Shown here in pieces: positions 1 through 7,870 of a stretch of DNA of 15,779 nt. The notes beneath the pieces are model-generated. The model saw only the letters and a program-made list of their open reading frames with translations, was not told the origin of the DNA and made no database searches. Both the position numbers and the translations under genes were made by a program. Position 1 is the stretch's first letter, and every line of letters starts with the position of its first letter. This DNA comes from JAJRXG01 sp964640065 (GTDB lineage: Bacteria; Bacteroidota; Bacteroidia; Chitinophagales; Saprospiraceae), in the NCBI GenBank assembly GCA_964640065.1, contig CAZXIE010000087.1, positions 1-15,779 of the forward strand. Direction: 5' to 3'.

Positions 1-67
1 TGTCTACGAGTGTCGTCTTTCCGTGATCGACGTGAGCGATGATGGCTACATTACGAATTTTCTTCAT
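1..67 (-). CDS. typA: Translational GTPase TypA/BipA, N-terminal fragment (cut by window edge)
   Basis: Reading the minus strand from the ATG at 67-65 gives MKKIRNVAIIAHVDHGKTTL then VD, 22 codons that run off the left edge. The segment AHVDHGKTT is the G1/P-loop of translation-factor GTPases, and MKKIRN-AIIAHVDHGKTTLVD is the characteristic opening of TypA/BipA, as distinct from EF-Tu, LepA or EF-G. TypA is a cytoplasmic ribosome-associated GTPase involved in 50S assembly and stress or cold adaptation (family knowledge). Nothing beyond the P-loop is visible. The gene lies on the same strand as the nitrilase but 225 bp downstream of it, so it is probably transcribed on its own. Confidence 0.9.
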   Translation of the reverse strand, partial: MKKIRNVAIIAHVDHGKTTLVD

Positions 68-85
68 ATGTTCTCAAACTTGCCG

Positions 86-93
86 CAAAGCTA
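86..93 (-). promoter_or_regulatory. Candidate Bacteroidota -7 promoter element for typA
   Basis: On the minus strand this reads TAGCTTTG, an exact match to the Bacteroidota -7 consensus TAnnTTTG. It lies 18 bases before the typA ATG, which implies a short leader of about 10-12 nt. I see no good TTTG -33 element 19-21 bp further upstream, so this is a weak call. The rest of the 68-292 interval shows no gene, no tRNA and no convincing terminator. Confidence 0.3.
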
Positions 94-292
94 TAGCTTA
101 TATATGAGAGTTATATCACTTTCGTAAATGTTGGTTTTCAAGACATAAGAGATTACTAATCAGACATAATACCTATGACGATTTTTTATAATATATCAGC
201 CCCAATCGGAAGAATAATAAGTGCCTAGAATCTCTTTCTAAAGAAGATCTAATCAGCATATCAGGCTATGGCAGTTCTTTATATCTGTAAGG

Positions 293-1219
293 TCAAGCAT
301 GCTCCTTTTTTGTTTCAGGCTGCCCTCGAACTTCGAACTGAAATATATCTGGCCGATTATAGTGGCCGATTGGGTCAAAATCTAGCTTACTTTGCTGGAT
401 TTGATCTAGATCCAGCTCTGCTGTTAGCACACCTGCTTCACCATATAAAGGCCCTGCCAAGACCTCCCCAAATGGAGAAACGATCAGACTGCCGCCTTCA
501 CAAAAGTCATCTGATACACCTTGCACTAAGGAGCGATACTCCTCTGGATAGTGTTCTAACTGGAAGTATTGGTTACATGCAAGTACGAAGCATCTTCCTT
601 CTAGAGCGATGTGCTTCATCGTACTTGTCCACTCAGTTCTGCTATCGGCCGTAGGAGCGATGTAGAGTTGTACTCCTTTTTGATACATGGACATCCGTGC
701 AAGTGGCATATAGTTTTCCCAGCAAATAAGGCCTCCCATCTTGCCGAGTGAAGTATCGAAAGTAACTAAGGATGATCCATCGTCTTCTGCCCATATGACT
801 CTCTCGGTGCCTGTCGGTTTTATTTTTCTGTGGACTCCAAGGACGCCAGCAGTAGGTGAGATATAGAGCATGGAGCAATATAAACTGCCGTGCACTTCAG
901 ACTTCTCAGTGATCCCTATCACGAGAAATACGTTGTGGTCTTTTGAGATGGCTGTTAGTCTATCGACGTCTTCGCCTTCTAAGGATACACTCTCTTGATG
1001 ATACTTCGCAAATAGATCTTTTCCTTCTTGTGTGCGACTCCCAACTACAGCACCAAAGTCAAATCCTCGAGGATAGCCTGGGATGAAGCTTTCAGGAAAG
1101 ACAAGTAGTTGACACCCTTCGTTTGCCCATTTTGCAACTAGGCTTTCTAATTTATCTATCGTTCGACTCTTATCCCAGAATTCTGGGATTTCTTGGACTA
1201 CCCCTACTTTTATCTTCAT
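293..1219 (-). CDS. Nitrilase (aliphatic/arylacetonitrilase-type carbon-nitrogen hydrolase)
   Basis: This 308-residue cytoplasmic enzyme belongs to the nitrilase branch of the carbon-nitrogen hydrolase superfamily. That branch hydrolyses organic nitriles (R-CN) to carboxylic acid plus ammonia through a thioimidate on cysteine. The Glu-Lys-Cys triad is visible: E43 in FPESFIPGYP, K132 in HRKIKPTGTER, and C166 in GGLICWENYMPLAR. The CWEN sequence and the near-C-terminal GHYNRPD (typical GHYsRPD) place it with true nitrilases rather than amidases or N-carbamoylases. Length is normal for the family. The ATG at 1219 is followed directly by the expected first strand (KIKVGVVQ), so the start is secure. 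It is monocistronic as far as seen, and its upstream region carries a palindromic site (1241-1262) that could be an operator. The substrate cannot be predicted; plant-type nitriles or beta-cyanoalanine are possibilities only. Confidence 0.92.
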   Translation of the reverse strand: MKIKVGVVQEIPEFWDKSRTIDKLESLVAKWANEGCQLLVFPESFIPGYPRGFDFGAVVGSRTQEGKDLFAKYHQESVSLEGEDVDRLTAISKDHNVFLVIGITEKSEVHGSLYCSMLYISPTAGVLGVHRKIKPTGTERVIWAEDDGSSLVTFDTSLGKMGGLICWENYMPLARMSMYQKGVQLYIAPTADSRTEWTSTMKHIALEGRCFVLACNQYFQLEHYPEEYRSLVQGVSDDFCEGGSLIVSPFGEVLAGPLYGEAGVLTAELDLDQIQQSKLDFDPIGHYNRPDIFQFEVRGQPETKKEHA

Positions 1220-1240
1220 ATTTAAGACTTCAAAGACGGT

Positions 1241-1262
1241 AAATGTACCCCGTTTTACATTT
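1241..1262. promoter_or_regulatory. Perfect 7-8-7 inverted repeat, candidate operator of the nitrilase gene
   Basis: AAATGTA (1241-1247), an 8-bp spacer, then TACATTT (1256-1262) form an exact palindrome 22 bp long. It lies 22-43 bp upstream of the nitrilase start, in the divergent region shared with the collagenase gene. A third TACATT half-site follows at 1289-1294, and the first arm also belongs to a longer exact inverted repeat (AATGTACCC 1242-1250 against GGGTACATT 1285-1293). This geometry is typical of dimeric repressor or activator binding sites. No regulator gene is adjacent, so the cognate factor is unknown. Confidence 0.45.
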
Positions 1263-1353
1263 CAAGGAATATTTTTATCCGACAGGGTACATTGGATTAA
1301 TTCTTGACTTTAAGATATACCAGAATACCCATAATAAACCAACCTAAAACCCA

Positions 1354-4044
1354 GTGAAAACTGTACTTACCTGTGTGCTTCTTTGTTTGGGATTCGCTGC
1401 CAGCGGACAGCAAGGTCTTCGCAGTCTGGGTAACCATACGGATCCTCATGAGGGATGTGCACGAAGTCTGACACAAGCACAAAATAGTGGTCCAGATATA
1501 CCAGCACTTCCTTCTGTCGATCAAAGTCCTCTAGGCAATCTTCAACGAGCTACTTGTCAGTACACTACACAAGAGAGATTTGCTTCACTTTCCAAGGAAG
1601 AGCTTTGGGATTACCTTATTACTCTTGGAGATCCACGTGATTGTGTGAATCGAGTCATCTACAGTTTTCATAGCGAGTGGAGTCCTATCATCTTCTCTGA
1701 TGAGAAAGTGCGATACATCGCAGAACAAGGAAAGGCTGTAGCCAGTGCTTTTGATGGTCAGACTGACAATGGCACTAATGCCGTCTTCGCCTACTTAAGT
1801 ATCGCAGCATTGAACTCAACTTTCTATACTGCGCAGATCCCATTGTCTGATGAAGCATGGGATGCCATGGGAGAAGTATCTCACATCCTTGCCGCTAATC
1901 CATTAGTGGATGGAGATACTCAGACTAGCTACTATGCTATGGCTCATATGTTCTTTACAGCTTCTTTTGGCACCATAGGACAAGACCCCGCGATACTCCA
2001 ACTTTCAAAACGGATGCTAGAAGGACTTGCTAATAGCTCGTTCCAAAGTTCTACTATGTCAACCTTGTATCCATATTACTACTGCTATTACTACATACTT
2101 GATCTTTATCATCGCTACCCAGTTGATGATCCAGATTTTGTGCGTGCTATAGCAGATTTAGAAGGTACGATAACAGCCCTCGGATTAAGTGCTGCTAATA
2201 CTGATCTCACAGTTGATAATCAACAATTTTTTGATGAGATTTCTCTTCTTACTGTTACCGGCTTAAGCCGCTATGCACCACACGAAGTAGTACGAAGTGA
2301 GGTAGAGCCGTCTTTACAACTGGTGACAGATACGTATGGAACAACTGATGCAAGATGGATATCTGCAGCACTCTCTCTAGTCCAGAATCAGATGGAGTTT
2401 GCACTGTCAGAGGATGAGATCATAACAGCAGTCCGATCAGAGGTACTACCACATACCTACTACTTCCATGACAAGAAAATGATCATATATACACAGCTTG
2501 ATTATCAAGAGGTGATCAACCTATATCAAGCAAGTACCGAAGTAGAAAGTCAGTTTTTCAGGATGTTAGGGCACCGCCAGCCTGTAGATATGGGTAACGA
2601 CACATTACATGCTGTCGTCTATGGAACCAGATCTGACTATCAAAATTATAACCACATCTTATACGGCATCAACTTTCCGAATTCTGGTGGTGTCTATATA
2701 GAGTCTCAGTCTACGATGTATACCTATGATCGTACTGAGCAAGAAAGCACTTACTCTTTAGAAGAGTTGTTTAGACATGAGTATGCCCACTACTTGCAGG
2801 GTAAGTACATCATACCCGGTGGTTGGGGACAAAGTCCTATGTATGACGACTCAAGATTAGTTTGGTTTGAAGAAGGCATGGCACAGTTCCTTTCGGGGAG
2901 CACGAGACATAATGGGATCAAAACACTTGAAGTAGTACGAGATAGGATTAACGCAGATCTGACGTACAACTCCTTATCAGATGTCTTGCAGTCCAGTTAT
3001 GGTGATGGCAACTCTGGTGCCTACTATATTTATGGAGCCATGTTCTGGTCTAAGCTATATCATGACAATCCTAACAGAGTGATAGAGCTCATCCAATATC
3101 TAAGAGGAGGACATGTTTCCCTTTTTGATAATGTCGTGAGCGTTTTTGAGTCTAGTCCATTTGAACAAGGTTGCTTTGAGAGTTTCATTGATACCAAGTT
3201 GGGCGAACCCGACTTCTGGCACTCACCAGTAACTATGGGACCTCTACCCTATACCATACATACAGTTACTCTACCTGAGCTCGAGGAAGCCATCAACTCA
3301 TCAACTAATTTGAATGCCGAAGGAGCCATCATAACAGTTGATGAACAACCGCGAAGATTTGAAATTACTGGCGTGATGACCATTGGATCTCCACCTATGG
3401 ATCTTGGTTCTCTTCATCTCGCTGCGCGTGATCAAGTGGATCGAAAAATATTAGAACTACAAGTTCTGACCTACAACAATCTAGATTATACAACTGGTCA
3501 CTTCGAGAACTTGAGGATTGATATTGAAACAGATACTTACATAGCCGATTATGTGATCAGCGGTCCTATCAATGACACTTGCGTACCTATCATGAGTGAT
3601 GAGATAGTTGTCAACACATTACAAGATAGATCAGAGATAACTTTACCACCCGCTTATCATGGCATAGCGACTTTGAGGTATCGACCACAAGGGACTGAAA
3701 TCTGGAATTACCTCGACAACCTTGTTACCAATTTCTTTCTAATCGAAGGGTTAGATGGTCATGAGCCTTATGAATTTGAGATCACTTACTCTTGCGGGAA
3801 TGGATCAGTAGCTCCCTTCTCAAGAAGAGCACTCTTGGAGTTCTGCCCAACTAACATAACCTTTAACGAGACTGTCAATAACAATGTAGAATTACAAGCA
3901 GCCCAAAGAGCAAATGTCAACGGTATCATCGAGTCCAGTGGAGGACTCTTTGTTGCTACTGGATCTGGGACTTATCTACAAAACGAATTCACCATCTTCC
4001 AAGGTGGCACTTTAGAAGTCTCCATCGACAACTGCATCAACTAG
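1354..4044 (+). CDS. Secreted microbial collagenase (peptidase family M9)
   Basis: This is an 896-residue secreted zinc metalloprotease. It opens with a Sec signal peptide (basic MK, hydrophobic core to about residue 16, cleavage near ASG/QQ at 18). The start is GTG at 1354: an in-frame TAA lies three codons upstream and the signal peptide begins at once. Residues about 60-330 resemble the M9 N-terminal activator domain. The catalytic zinc site is H475-E-Y-A-H479 inside LFRHEYAHYLQG, with third ligand E507 in WFEEGMAQF. The 28-residue spacing from the second His to this Glu equals that remembered for Clostridium ColG (H527 to E555). Residues about 740-830 look like a fibronectin III-like fold. 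The last 60 residues (ITFNETV...GGTLEVSIDNC) resemble the repetitive C-terminal module of Bacteroidota surface proteins. There is no clear type IX secretion tail and no lipobox. Likely role: degrading collagen or other structural proteins outside the cell. The family is well supported; the substrate is inferred. Confidence 0.9.
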   Translation: MKTVLTCVLLCLGFAASGQQGLRSLGNHTDPHEGCARSLTQAQNSGPDIPALPSVDQSPLGNLQRATCQYTTQERFASLSKEELWDYLITLGDPRDCVNRVIYSFHSEWSPIIFSDEKVRYIAEQGKAVASAFDGQTDNGTNAVFAYLSIAALNSTFYTAQIPLSDEAWDAMGEVSHILAANPLVDGDTQTSYYAMAHMFFTASFGTIGQDPAILQLSKRMLEGLANSSFQSSTMSTLYPYYYCYYYILDLYHRYPVDDPDFVRAIADLEGTITALGLSAANTDLTVDNQQFFDEISLLTVTGLSRYAPHEVVRSEVEPSLQLVTDTYGTTDARWISAALSLVQNQMEFALSEDEIITAVRSEVLPHTYYFHDKKMIIYTQLDYQEVINLYQASTEVESQFFRMLGHRQPVDMGNDTLHAVVYGTRSDYQNYNHILYGINFPNSGGVYIESQSTMYTYDRTEQESTYSLEELFRHEYAHYLQGKYIIPGGWGQSPMYDDSRLVWFEEGMAQFLSGSTRHNGIKTLEVVRDRINADLTYNSLSDVLQSSYGDGNSGAYYIYGAMFWSKLYHDNPNRVIELIQYLRGGHVSLFDNVVSVFESSPFEQGCFESFIDTKLGEPDFWHSPVTMGPLPYTIHTVTLPELEEAINSSTNLNAEGAIITVDEQPRRFEITGVMTIGSPPMDLGSLHLAARDQVDRKILELQVLTYNNLDYTTGHFENLRIDIETDTYIADYVISGPINDTCVPIMSDEIVVNTLQDRSEITLPPAYHGIATLRYRPQGTEIWNYLDNLVTNFFLIEGLDGHEPYEFEITYSCGNGSVAPFSRRALLEFCPTNITFNETVNNNVELQAAQRANVNGIIESSGGLFVATGSGTYLQNEFTIFQGGTLEVSIDNCIN

Positions 4045-4055
4045 GACATAGAAAA

Positions 4056-4078
4056 GGCGGTCCTCAAAGAAGACCGCC
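4056..4078 (-). terminator. Hairpin between convergent genes, intrinsic terminator for katG
   Basis: GGCGGTC (4056-4062) pairs exactly with GACCGCC (4072-4078) around a 9-nt loop, giving a 7-bp GC-rich stem. On the minus strand the stem is followed by TTTTC, a short U-tract, 54 bp after the katG stop. On the plus strand no T-run follows, so it fits katG better than the collagenase gene, although it could slow transcription both ways. Confidence 0.65.
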
Positions 4079-4131
4079 GGCGTTGGAATATCTATACTTA
4101 CTATAGACACGTTGTATACGATATTAAGAAT

Positions 4132-6324
4132 TTAAAACCTGTCGAGGTTCATAACTTTTGTCCAAGCTGCAACAAAATCACGTATAAAAATTTCATTGCC
4201 ATCACTTGCGCCATAAACTTCAGCAATAGCTCTAAGCTCTGAATTGGAACCGAAGATAAGATCTGCGCGCGACGCTACCCAATTTAATTCTCCAGTATTT
4301 CTGTTTTTGCCTTCAAATGTTTCTTCGGCGTCACCTGTAGCTTCCCATTTTGTAGAAGCATCCAAGAGATTAACAAAGAAATCATTAGACAGTACACCTT
4401 TGTTCTTAGTAAGAACTCCTGTATCACCTCCATCAAAGTTGGTTCCTAGGACTCTAAGCCCTCCAACCAATACTGTCATCTCTGGTGGTGTCAGTGTCAA
4501 CAGCTGCGCTTTATCAACAAGCATCTTTTCAGTCTGTATAGAAGCGCTACTCTTTTTGTAGTTTCTAAAGCCATCTGCAAGTGGCTCTAATACAGCGAAT
4601 GACTCTACATCAGTATGCTCATCCGTCGCGTCTCCACGTCCAGGAGTAAATGGTACTGAAGCACTTCCTTTCGAAGCCTCTTCGATAGCGGCACTACCTG
4701 CGAGTACAATTAAGTCAGCCATCGAGATCTGCTTGCCTCCTTTTGAAAACTCTTGACTGATTCCATCAAGAACATCGAGAACTTTTGTGAGCTGTGTTGG
4801 ATTGTTAGCTTCCCAACTCTTCTGAGGTGCAAGTCTTATTCGGCCTCCATTAGCTCCTCCTCTTTTATCAGATCCTCTGAATGTAGATGCAGATGCCCAA
4901 GCTGTAGAAACTAACTCTCCTATCGATAATCCTGATGCCAAGATCATGCGCTTGAGCGATGTCACGTCTTCAGAGCTTACCAAGTCATGAGTCGGAGCAG
5001 GTACTGGATCCTGCCAGATTAATACTTCACTAGGCACTTCAGAACCTAGGTACCTATTTTTAGGTCCCATGTCTCTATGTGTTAGTTTGAACCAAGCTCT
5101 TGCAAATGCATCAGCAAACTGGTCAGGGTTCTCGTAGAATCTTTTTGATATCGGTGCATATGCCGGATCAAACTTCAACGCGAGGTCTGAAGTCAGCATA
5201 GTTGGGTGATGACTTTTCGATGCATCATAAGCATCAGGTACTGTACCAGTTCCCCCATCATTCTTAGGTTTCCACTGCTGCGCTCCTCCTGGACTCTTGT
5301 ATAATTCCCACTCGTATCCAAAGAGGTTTTCAAAGAAGTTATTACTCCACTTAGTAGGAGTAGTCGTCCAGATACCCTCTAATCCGCTGGAGATAGTATC
5401 TCCACCTTTTCCAGACCCAAATGAATTATTCCATCCGGTTCCCATCTCTGCCATAGATGCAGCTTCAGGCTCAGCACCTACAAACTCAGCATCACTTGCT
5501 GCACCATGAGTTTTTCCAAAGGAGTGTCCACCTGCTATGAGTGCCACAGTCTCTTCATCATTCATGGCCATCCTACCAAAAGTCTCTCTTATATCTCTTG
5601 CTGATGCTAGTGGATCAGGATTCCCATTTGGTCCTTCTGGATTCACATAGATCAATCCCATCTGTACAGCTCCAAGTGGATTTTCTAATTCGCGATCACC
5701 GGCATATCTTTTATCATCTAGCCACACGTCTTCTGATCCCCAGTAAATATCATTTTCTGGCTCCCAGACGTCAGCACGTCCTCCTGCAAATCCAAAGGTC
5801 TCAAAGCCCATGGATTCGAGAGCGACATTACCTGTAAGTATCATTAGGTCTGCCCAAGAAATCTTACGACCATACTTCTGCTTGATTGGCCAAAGTAATC
5901 TTCTAGCTTTATCGAGATTAGCGTTATCTGGCCAACTATTGAGTGGGGCAAATCTTAGTGTGCCTGCGCCTGCGCCACCACGTCCATCAGCTATGCGGTA
6001 AGTACCCGCACTGTGCCACGCCATGCGAATAAAGAAAGGACCATAGTGTCCAAAATCCGCAGGCCACCACTCTTGTGAATCAGTCATCAGATCATTGAGA
6101 TCCTTTTTAACTGCAGCTAGATCCAGAGACTGAAACTCCTTTGCATAATCAAAGTCTTGACCCATAGGATCTGACTTAGCAGAGTGTTGTCTTAGCAGGC
6201 CAAGATCTAACTTATTAGGCCACCAATCTTTGTTGTTAGTGCCTCCACCTGCTGTTTCTTTTAGCGCGCCATTCATAAAGGGGCATTTTCCTATATCCCC
6301 GTTACTGTGCCCATTACTTTCCAT
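4132..6324 (-). CDS. katG: Catalase-peroxidase KatG
   Basis: This 730-residue bifunctional heme enzyme dismutates hydrogen peroxide and has peroxidase activity. It is the usual full length (about 720-750) with both tandem peroxidase-like halves. The distal site is complete: R100, W103 and H104 in IRMAWHSAGTYR. The proximal heme ligand is H267 in GGHSFGKTHG. The Trp-Tyr-Met covalent adduct needed for catalase activity is predicted as W103-Y226-M252 (Y226 in IYVNPEGPNG, M252 in GRMAMND). All sit at a constant offset of 3-4 from Mycobacterium tuberculosis numbering. The opening GKCPFMNG is typical of the family. There is no signal peptide, so it is cytoplasmic. It stands alone, with a terminator behind it and 163 bp ahead of it. 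Two adjacent inverted repeats just upstream of the ATG suggest control by a peroxide or metal sensor. Confidence 0.98.
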   Translation of the reverse strand: MESNGHSNGDIGKCPFMNGALKETAGGGTNNKDWWPNKLDLGLLRQHSAKSDPMGQDFDYAKEFQSLDLAAVKKDLNDLMTDSQEWWPADFGHYGPFFIRMAWHSAGTYRIADGRGGAGAGTLRFAPLNSWPDNANLDKARRLLWPIKQKYGRKISWADLMILTGNVALESMGFETFGFAGGRADVWEPENDIYWGSEDVWLDDKRYAGDRELENPLGAVQMGLIYVNPEGPNGNPDPLASARDIRETFGRMAMNDEETVALIAGGHSFGKTHGAASDAEFVGAEPEAASMAEMGTGWNNSFGSGKGGDTISSGLEGIWTTTPTKWSNNFFENLFGYEWELYKSPGGAQQWKPKNDGGTGTVPDAYDASKSHHPTMLTSDLALKFDPAYAPISKRFYENPDQFADAFARAWFKLTHRDMGPKNRYLGSEVPSEVLIWQDPVPAPTHDLVSSEDVTSLKRMILASGLSIGELVSTAWASASTFRGSDKRGGANGGRIRLAPQKSWEANNPTQLTKVLDVLDGISQEFSKGGKQISMADLIVLAGSAAIEEASKGSASVPFTPGRGDATDEHTDVESFAVLEPLADGFRNYKKSSASIQTEKMLVDKAQLLTLTPPEMTVLVGGLRVLGTNFDGGDTGVLTKNKGVLSNDFFVNLLDASTKWEATGDAEETFEGKNRNTGELNWVASRADLIFGSNSELRAIAEVYGASDGNEIFIRDFVAAWTKVMNLDRF

Positions 6325-6337
6325 AGAATTAGTCTTT

Positions 6338-6370
6338 TTAAGTGTTACTTAAATGATTAATTGCATTAAT
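6338..6370. promoter_or_regulatory. Two tandem 15-bp 6-3-6 inverted repeats, candidate katG operator
   Basis: TTAAGT-GTT-ACTTAA (6338-6352) is a perfect inverted repeat. ATTAAT-TGC-ATTAAT (6356-6370) is a second one of the same 6-3-6 layout, with centres 18 bp apart. They lie 14-46 bp upstream of the katG start codon. The size and AT-rich symmetry resemble Fur/PerR-family boxes (15-bp, 7-1-7); the first copy read as 7-1-7 has one mismatch. OxyR control is the alternative known in Bacteroides, but no OxyR-type motif is obvious. The regulator assignment is inference. Confidence 0.4.
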
Positions 6371-6451
6371 ACGTATCTGAGAAATAGTGCTTGAAGTCAA
6401 GGCCAACATTCTAAAGAAGCTCTGACTTTACTCAATATGAAATCGAGACTA

Positions 6452-6459
6452 CAAAGGTA
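6452..6459 (-). promoter_or_regulatory. Candidate Bacteroidota -7 promoter element for katG
   Basis: The minus strand reads TACCTTTG, matching TAnnTTTG exactly. It sits in the gap between the acetyltransferase stop (6488) and katG, 127 bases before the katG ATG. No clear -33 TTTG is seen at the expected spacing. If used, the two inverted repeats at 6338-6370 would lie downstream in the leader, and repression there would be by roadblock. Confidence 0.3.
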
Positions 6460-6487
6460 AGGGAAGATGGCCTTTTATGCTAGCTGG

Positions 6488-7000
6488 TTAGATCTTTTTT
6501 GCCGAGACTCGATACAAGAGAAGTTCTTCAGCCTCTTTTTCGAACGTAACTTTCTTGATAAATGTGAAGCCTAACTTTTGCAGAACCTTTCTAGAAGACA
6601 TATTTACCTCGAGTGTTATAGCTGATAAGCTTGCTAGGGATAAGTGGTCCCAAGCTAGCTTCATCAGAGCTCGTGCGGCTTCAGTGGCAAATCCTTGGCC
6701 TTCATAATTCGGATGTAAAGCAAAGCCTAGATCTACGCCCTCAAGGCCTTTGCGATCGTAGAGACCACATACACCGACAGGTTTCGCATCATGCCTTATG
6801 ATATAATTACCATAACCCAACTTATCAATCTGAGGTAGCAAATGATCGCTGATATATCGACGCGCATCATCCACAGTTTTCACATCGCGATCACCGATAT
6901 ACTTAATCCACTTAGGGGTATTATATAAATCCAACAAGAACGCAGCATCAGATAACTCTGTGTGACTTAAGACTAAGCGCTCTGTTTTGATGAGCTTCAT
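6488..7000 (-). CDS. GNAT-family N-acetyltransferase (RimJ/RimL-like)
   Basis: This is a 170-residue acetyl-CoA-dependent N-acetyltransferase of the RimJ/RimL type. Members acetylate protein N-termini, ribosomal proteins or small amines; the substrate here cannot be told. It opens with MKLIKTERLVL, the usual beta-1 of this subgroup, and contains the acetyl-CoA pyrophosphate loop YEGQGFATEAAR (Q/R-x-x-G-x-G/A) followed by an alpha-helix. The late segment NMSSRKVLQKLGF corresponds to the N-x-x-S-x-k-v-l-x-K-l-G-F motif. The frame is open to 7048, but I chose the ATG at 7000. It starts directly at the conserved strand and forms an ATGA overlap with the rluF stop, implying translational coupling; the extra 16 residues would have low similarity to anything. 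Confidence 0.88.
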   Translation of the reverse strand: MKLIKTERLVLSHTELSDAAFLLDLYNTPKWIKYIGDRDVKTVDDARRYISDHLLPQIDKLGYGNYIIRHDAKPVGVCGLYDRKGLEGVDLGFALHPNYEGQGFATEAARALMKLAWDHLSLASLSAITLEVNMSSRKVLQKLGFTFIKKVTFEKEAEELLLYRVSAKKI

Positions 7001-7698
7001 GATGTAACATTTAGTCCCATCAGTTCTTCTTTGGTGAGGTGTCTCCACTCTCCGACTTTCATCTTTTCTAGCTGTATGTGCATGATCCTGATCCTTTTAA
7101 GACTCACGGCTTTGTAACCACAAAATTCGCACATTCTTCTGATCTGACGATTGAGACCTTGTGTAAGAGTGATCTTAAAGACTCTCACAGTAAGCTGCCT
7201 TACCTTACATCTTAAAGTTTTCGTACCGAGCATCGGTATCGGCCGCTGCATACGCTTAATAAATCCGTCAGTGATCGGTTTATCGACAGTGACGATGTAT
7301 ACCTTCTCATGCTTATTTTCTTTTCGGAGGATCTGATTGACGATATCTCCATTGTTCGTGAGCAGGATGAGTCCAGTTGAGTTTTTATCAAGACGACCTA
7401 TCGGAAAGATGCGTTCTTTAAAGTTGAGATAATCGATAATGTTAGATTTGTCAGATCGATCAGTCGTACATGTGATGCCAGGTGGCTTGAAGAATTTGAT
7501 GTAGATAGGAGCGTCTCCAGTATTTACTTTCTTGCCATCAAGTGTTACAGTATCTCCAGGTTCTACTCGGTTACCTTTCTTAGCTATCTGACCATTGATA
7601 GTAAGCCTACCTGCATCTATCCATTTATCAGCTTCTCTGCGAGAGCAGAGACCTTTGCTACTGATATACTTATTAAGACTTATTGAGTCTTCAGACAT
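6997..7698 (-). CDS. rluF: 23S rRNA pseudouridine(2604) synthase RluF
   Basis: This 233-residue RNA-modifying enzyme has an N-terminal S4 RNA-binding domain (about residues 7-55, LNKYISSKGLCSRREADKWI) followed by the RsuA/RluB/E/F catalytic domain. The catalytic aspartate is D104 in PIGRLDKNSTGL, and the family KPPGITCT motif lies at 71-78. The segments NKHEKVYIVTVDKP, MLGTKTLRCKV and LTQGLNRQIRRMCEFCGY match RluF more closely than RluB, RluE or RsuA. RluF isomerises U2604 of 23S rRNA in Escherichia coli, with minor activity at 2605. It heads a two-gene unit with the acetyltransferase (ATGA overlap) and diverges from the cyclase operon. Confidence 0.88.
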   Translation of the reverse strand: MSEDSISLNKYISSKGLCSRREADKWIDAGRLTINGQIAKKGNRVEPGDTVTLDGKKVNTGDAPIYIKFFKPPGITCTTDRSDKSNIIDYLNFKERIFPIGRLDKNSTGLILLTNNGDIVNQILRKENKHEKVYIVTVDKPITDGFIKRMQRPIPMLGTKTLRCKVRQLTVRVFKITLTQGLNRQIRRMCEFCGYKAVSLKRIRIMHIQLEKMKVGEWRHLTKEELMGLNVTS

Positions 7699-7753
7699 AG
7701 TGTAAAGATCGCGTATAATCAGAATATAACTTCATAACTGGCAATAGAGTAAG

Positions 7754-7817
7754 GGATATAATTATCCTATATGAATTCTTATAGACCTCAGTAATAAAAC
7801 TATATGAATTCATCTAT
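7754..7817. promoter_or_regulatory. Paired near-palindromes upstream of the cyclase operon
   Basis: In the rluF/cyclase divergent region the 12-mer CTATATGAATTC occurs twice, at 7767-7778 and 7800-7811, exactly 33 bp apart (about three helical turns). The first copy belongs to an 18-bp near-palindrome (7767-7784, CTATA-T-GAATTC-T-TATAG) broken only by one T/T pair. The second (7800-7817) keeps 14 of 18 symmetric positions. Next to the first is GGATA-N4-TATCC (7754-7767), a perfect 5-4-5 inverted repeat. No gene fits here. The arrangement looks like a pair of operator sites for a dimeric regulator acting on the cyclase operon, on rluF, or on both. Confidence 0.4.
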
Positions 7818-7870
7818 TTCACTGCTCTTATCGAACGTGTATTTTGAGCACGACTTTATCAATCATACTG

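Noticed and set aside
229..254. Imperfect dyad between nitrilase and typA as a terminator
   Set aside because: The best exact part (TCTTT-CT-AAAGA) leaves a two-base loop and has weak AT pairing, so it is not a credible hairpin.
268..654. Open frame of 128 codons on the plus strand
   Set aside because: It lies antisense inside the nitrilase gene, whose catalytic residues are intact; the translation shows no domain or export signal.
5541..5837. Open frame on the plus strand inside katG, with others at 4244-4561 and 5297-5509
   Set aside because: All are antisense shadows of a fully conserved katG.
7001..7048. N-terminal extension of the acetyltransferase to 7048
   Set aside because: The 16 added residues lie inside rluF; the ATG at 7000 gives the family N-terminus and an ATGA overlap.
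7771..7794. Eight-codon ATG-to-TAA frame upstream of the cyclase gene
   Set aside because: It could be a leader peptide, but its ATG is part of the repeated palindrome and there is no attenuator hairpin; chance is more likely.
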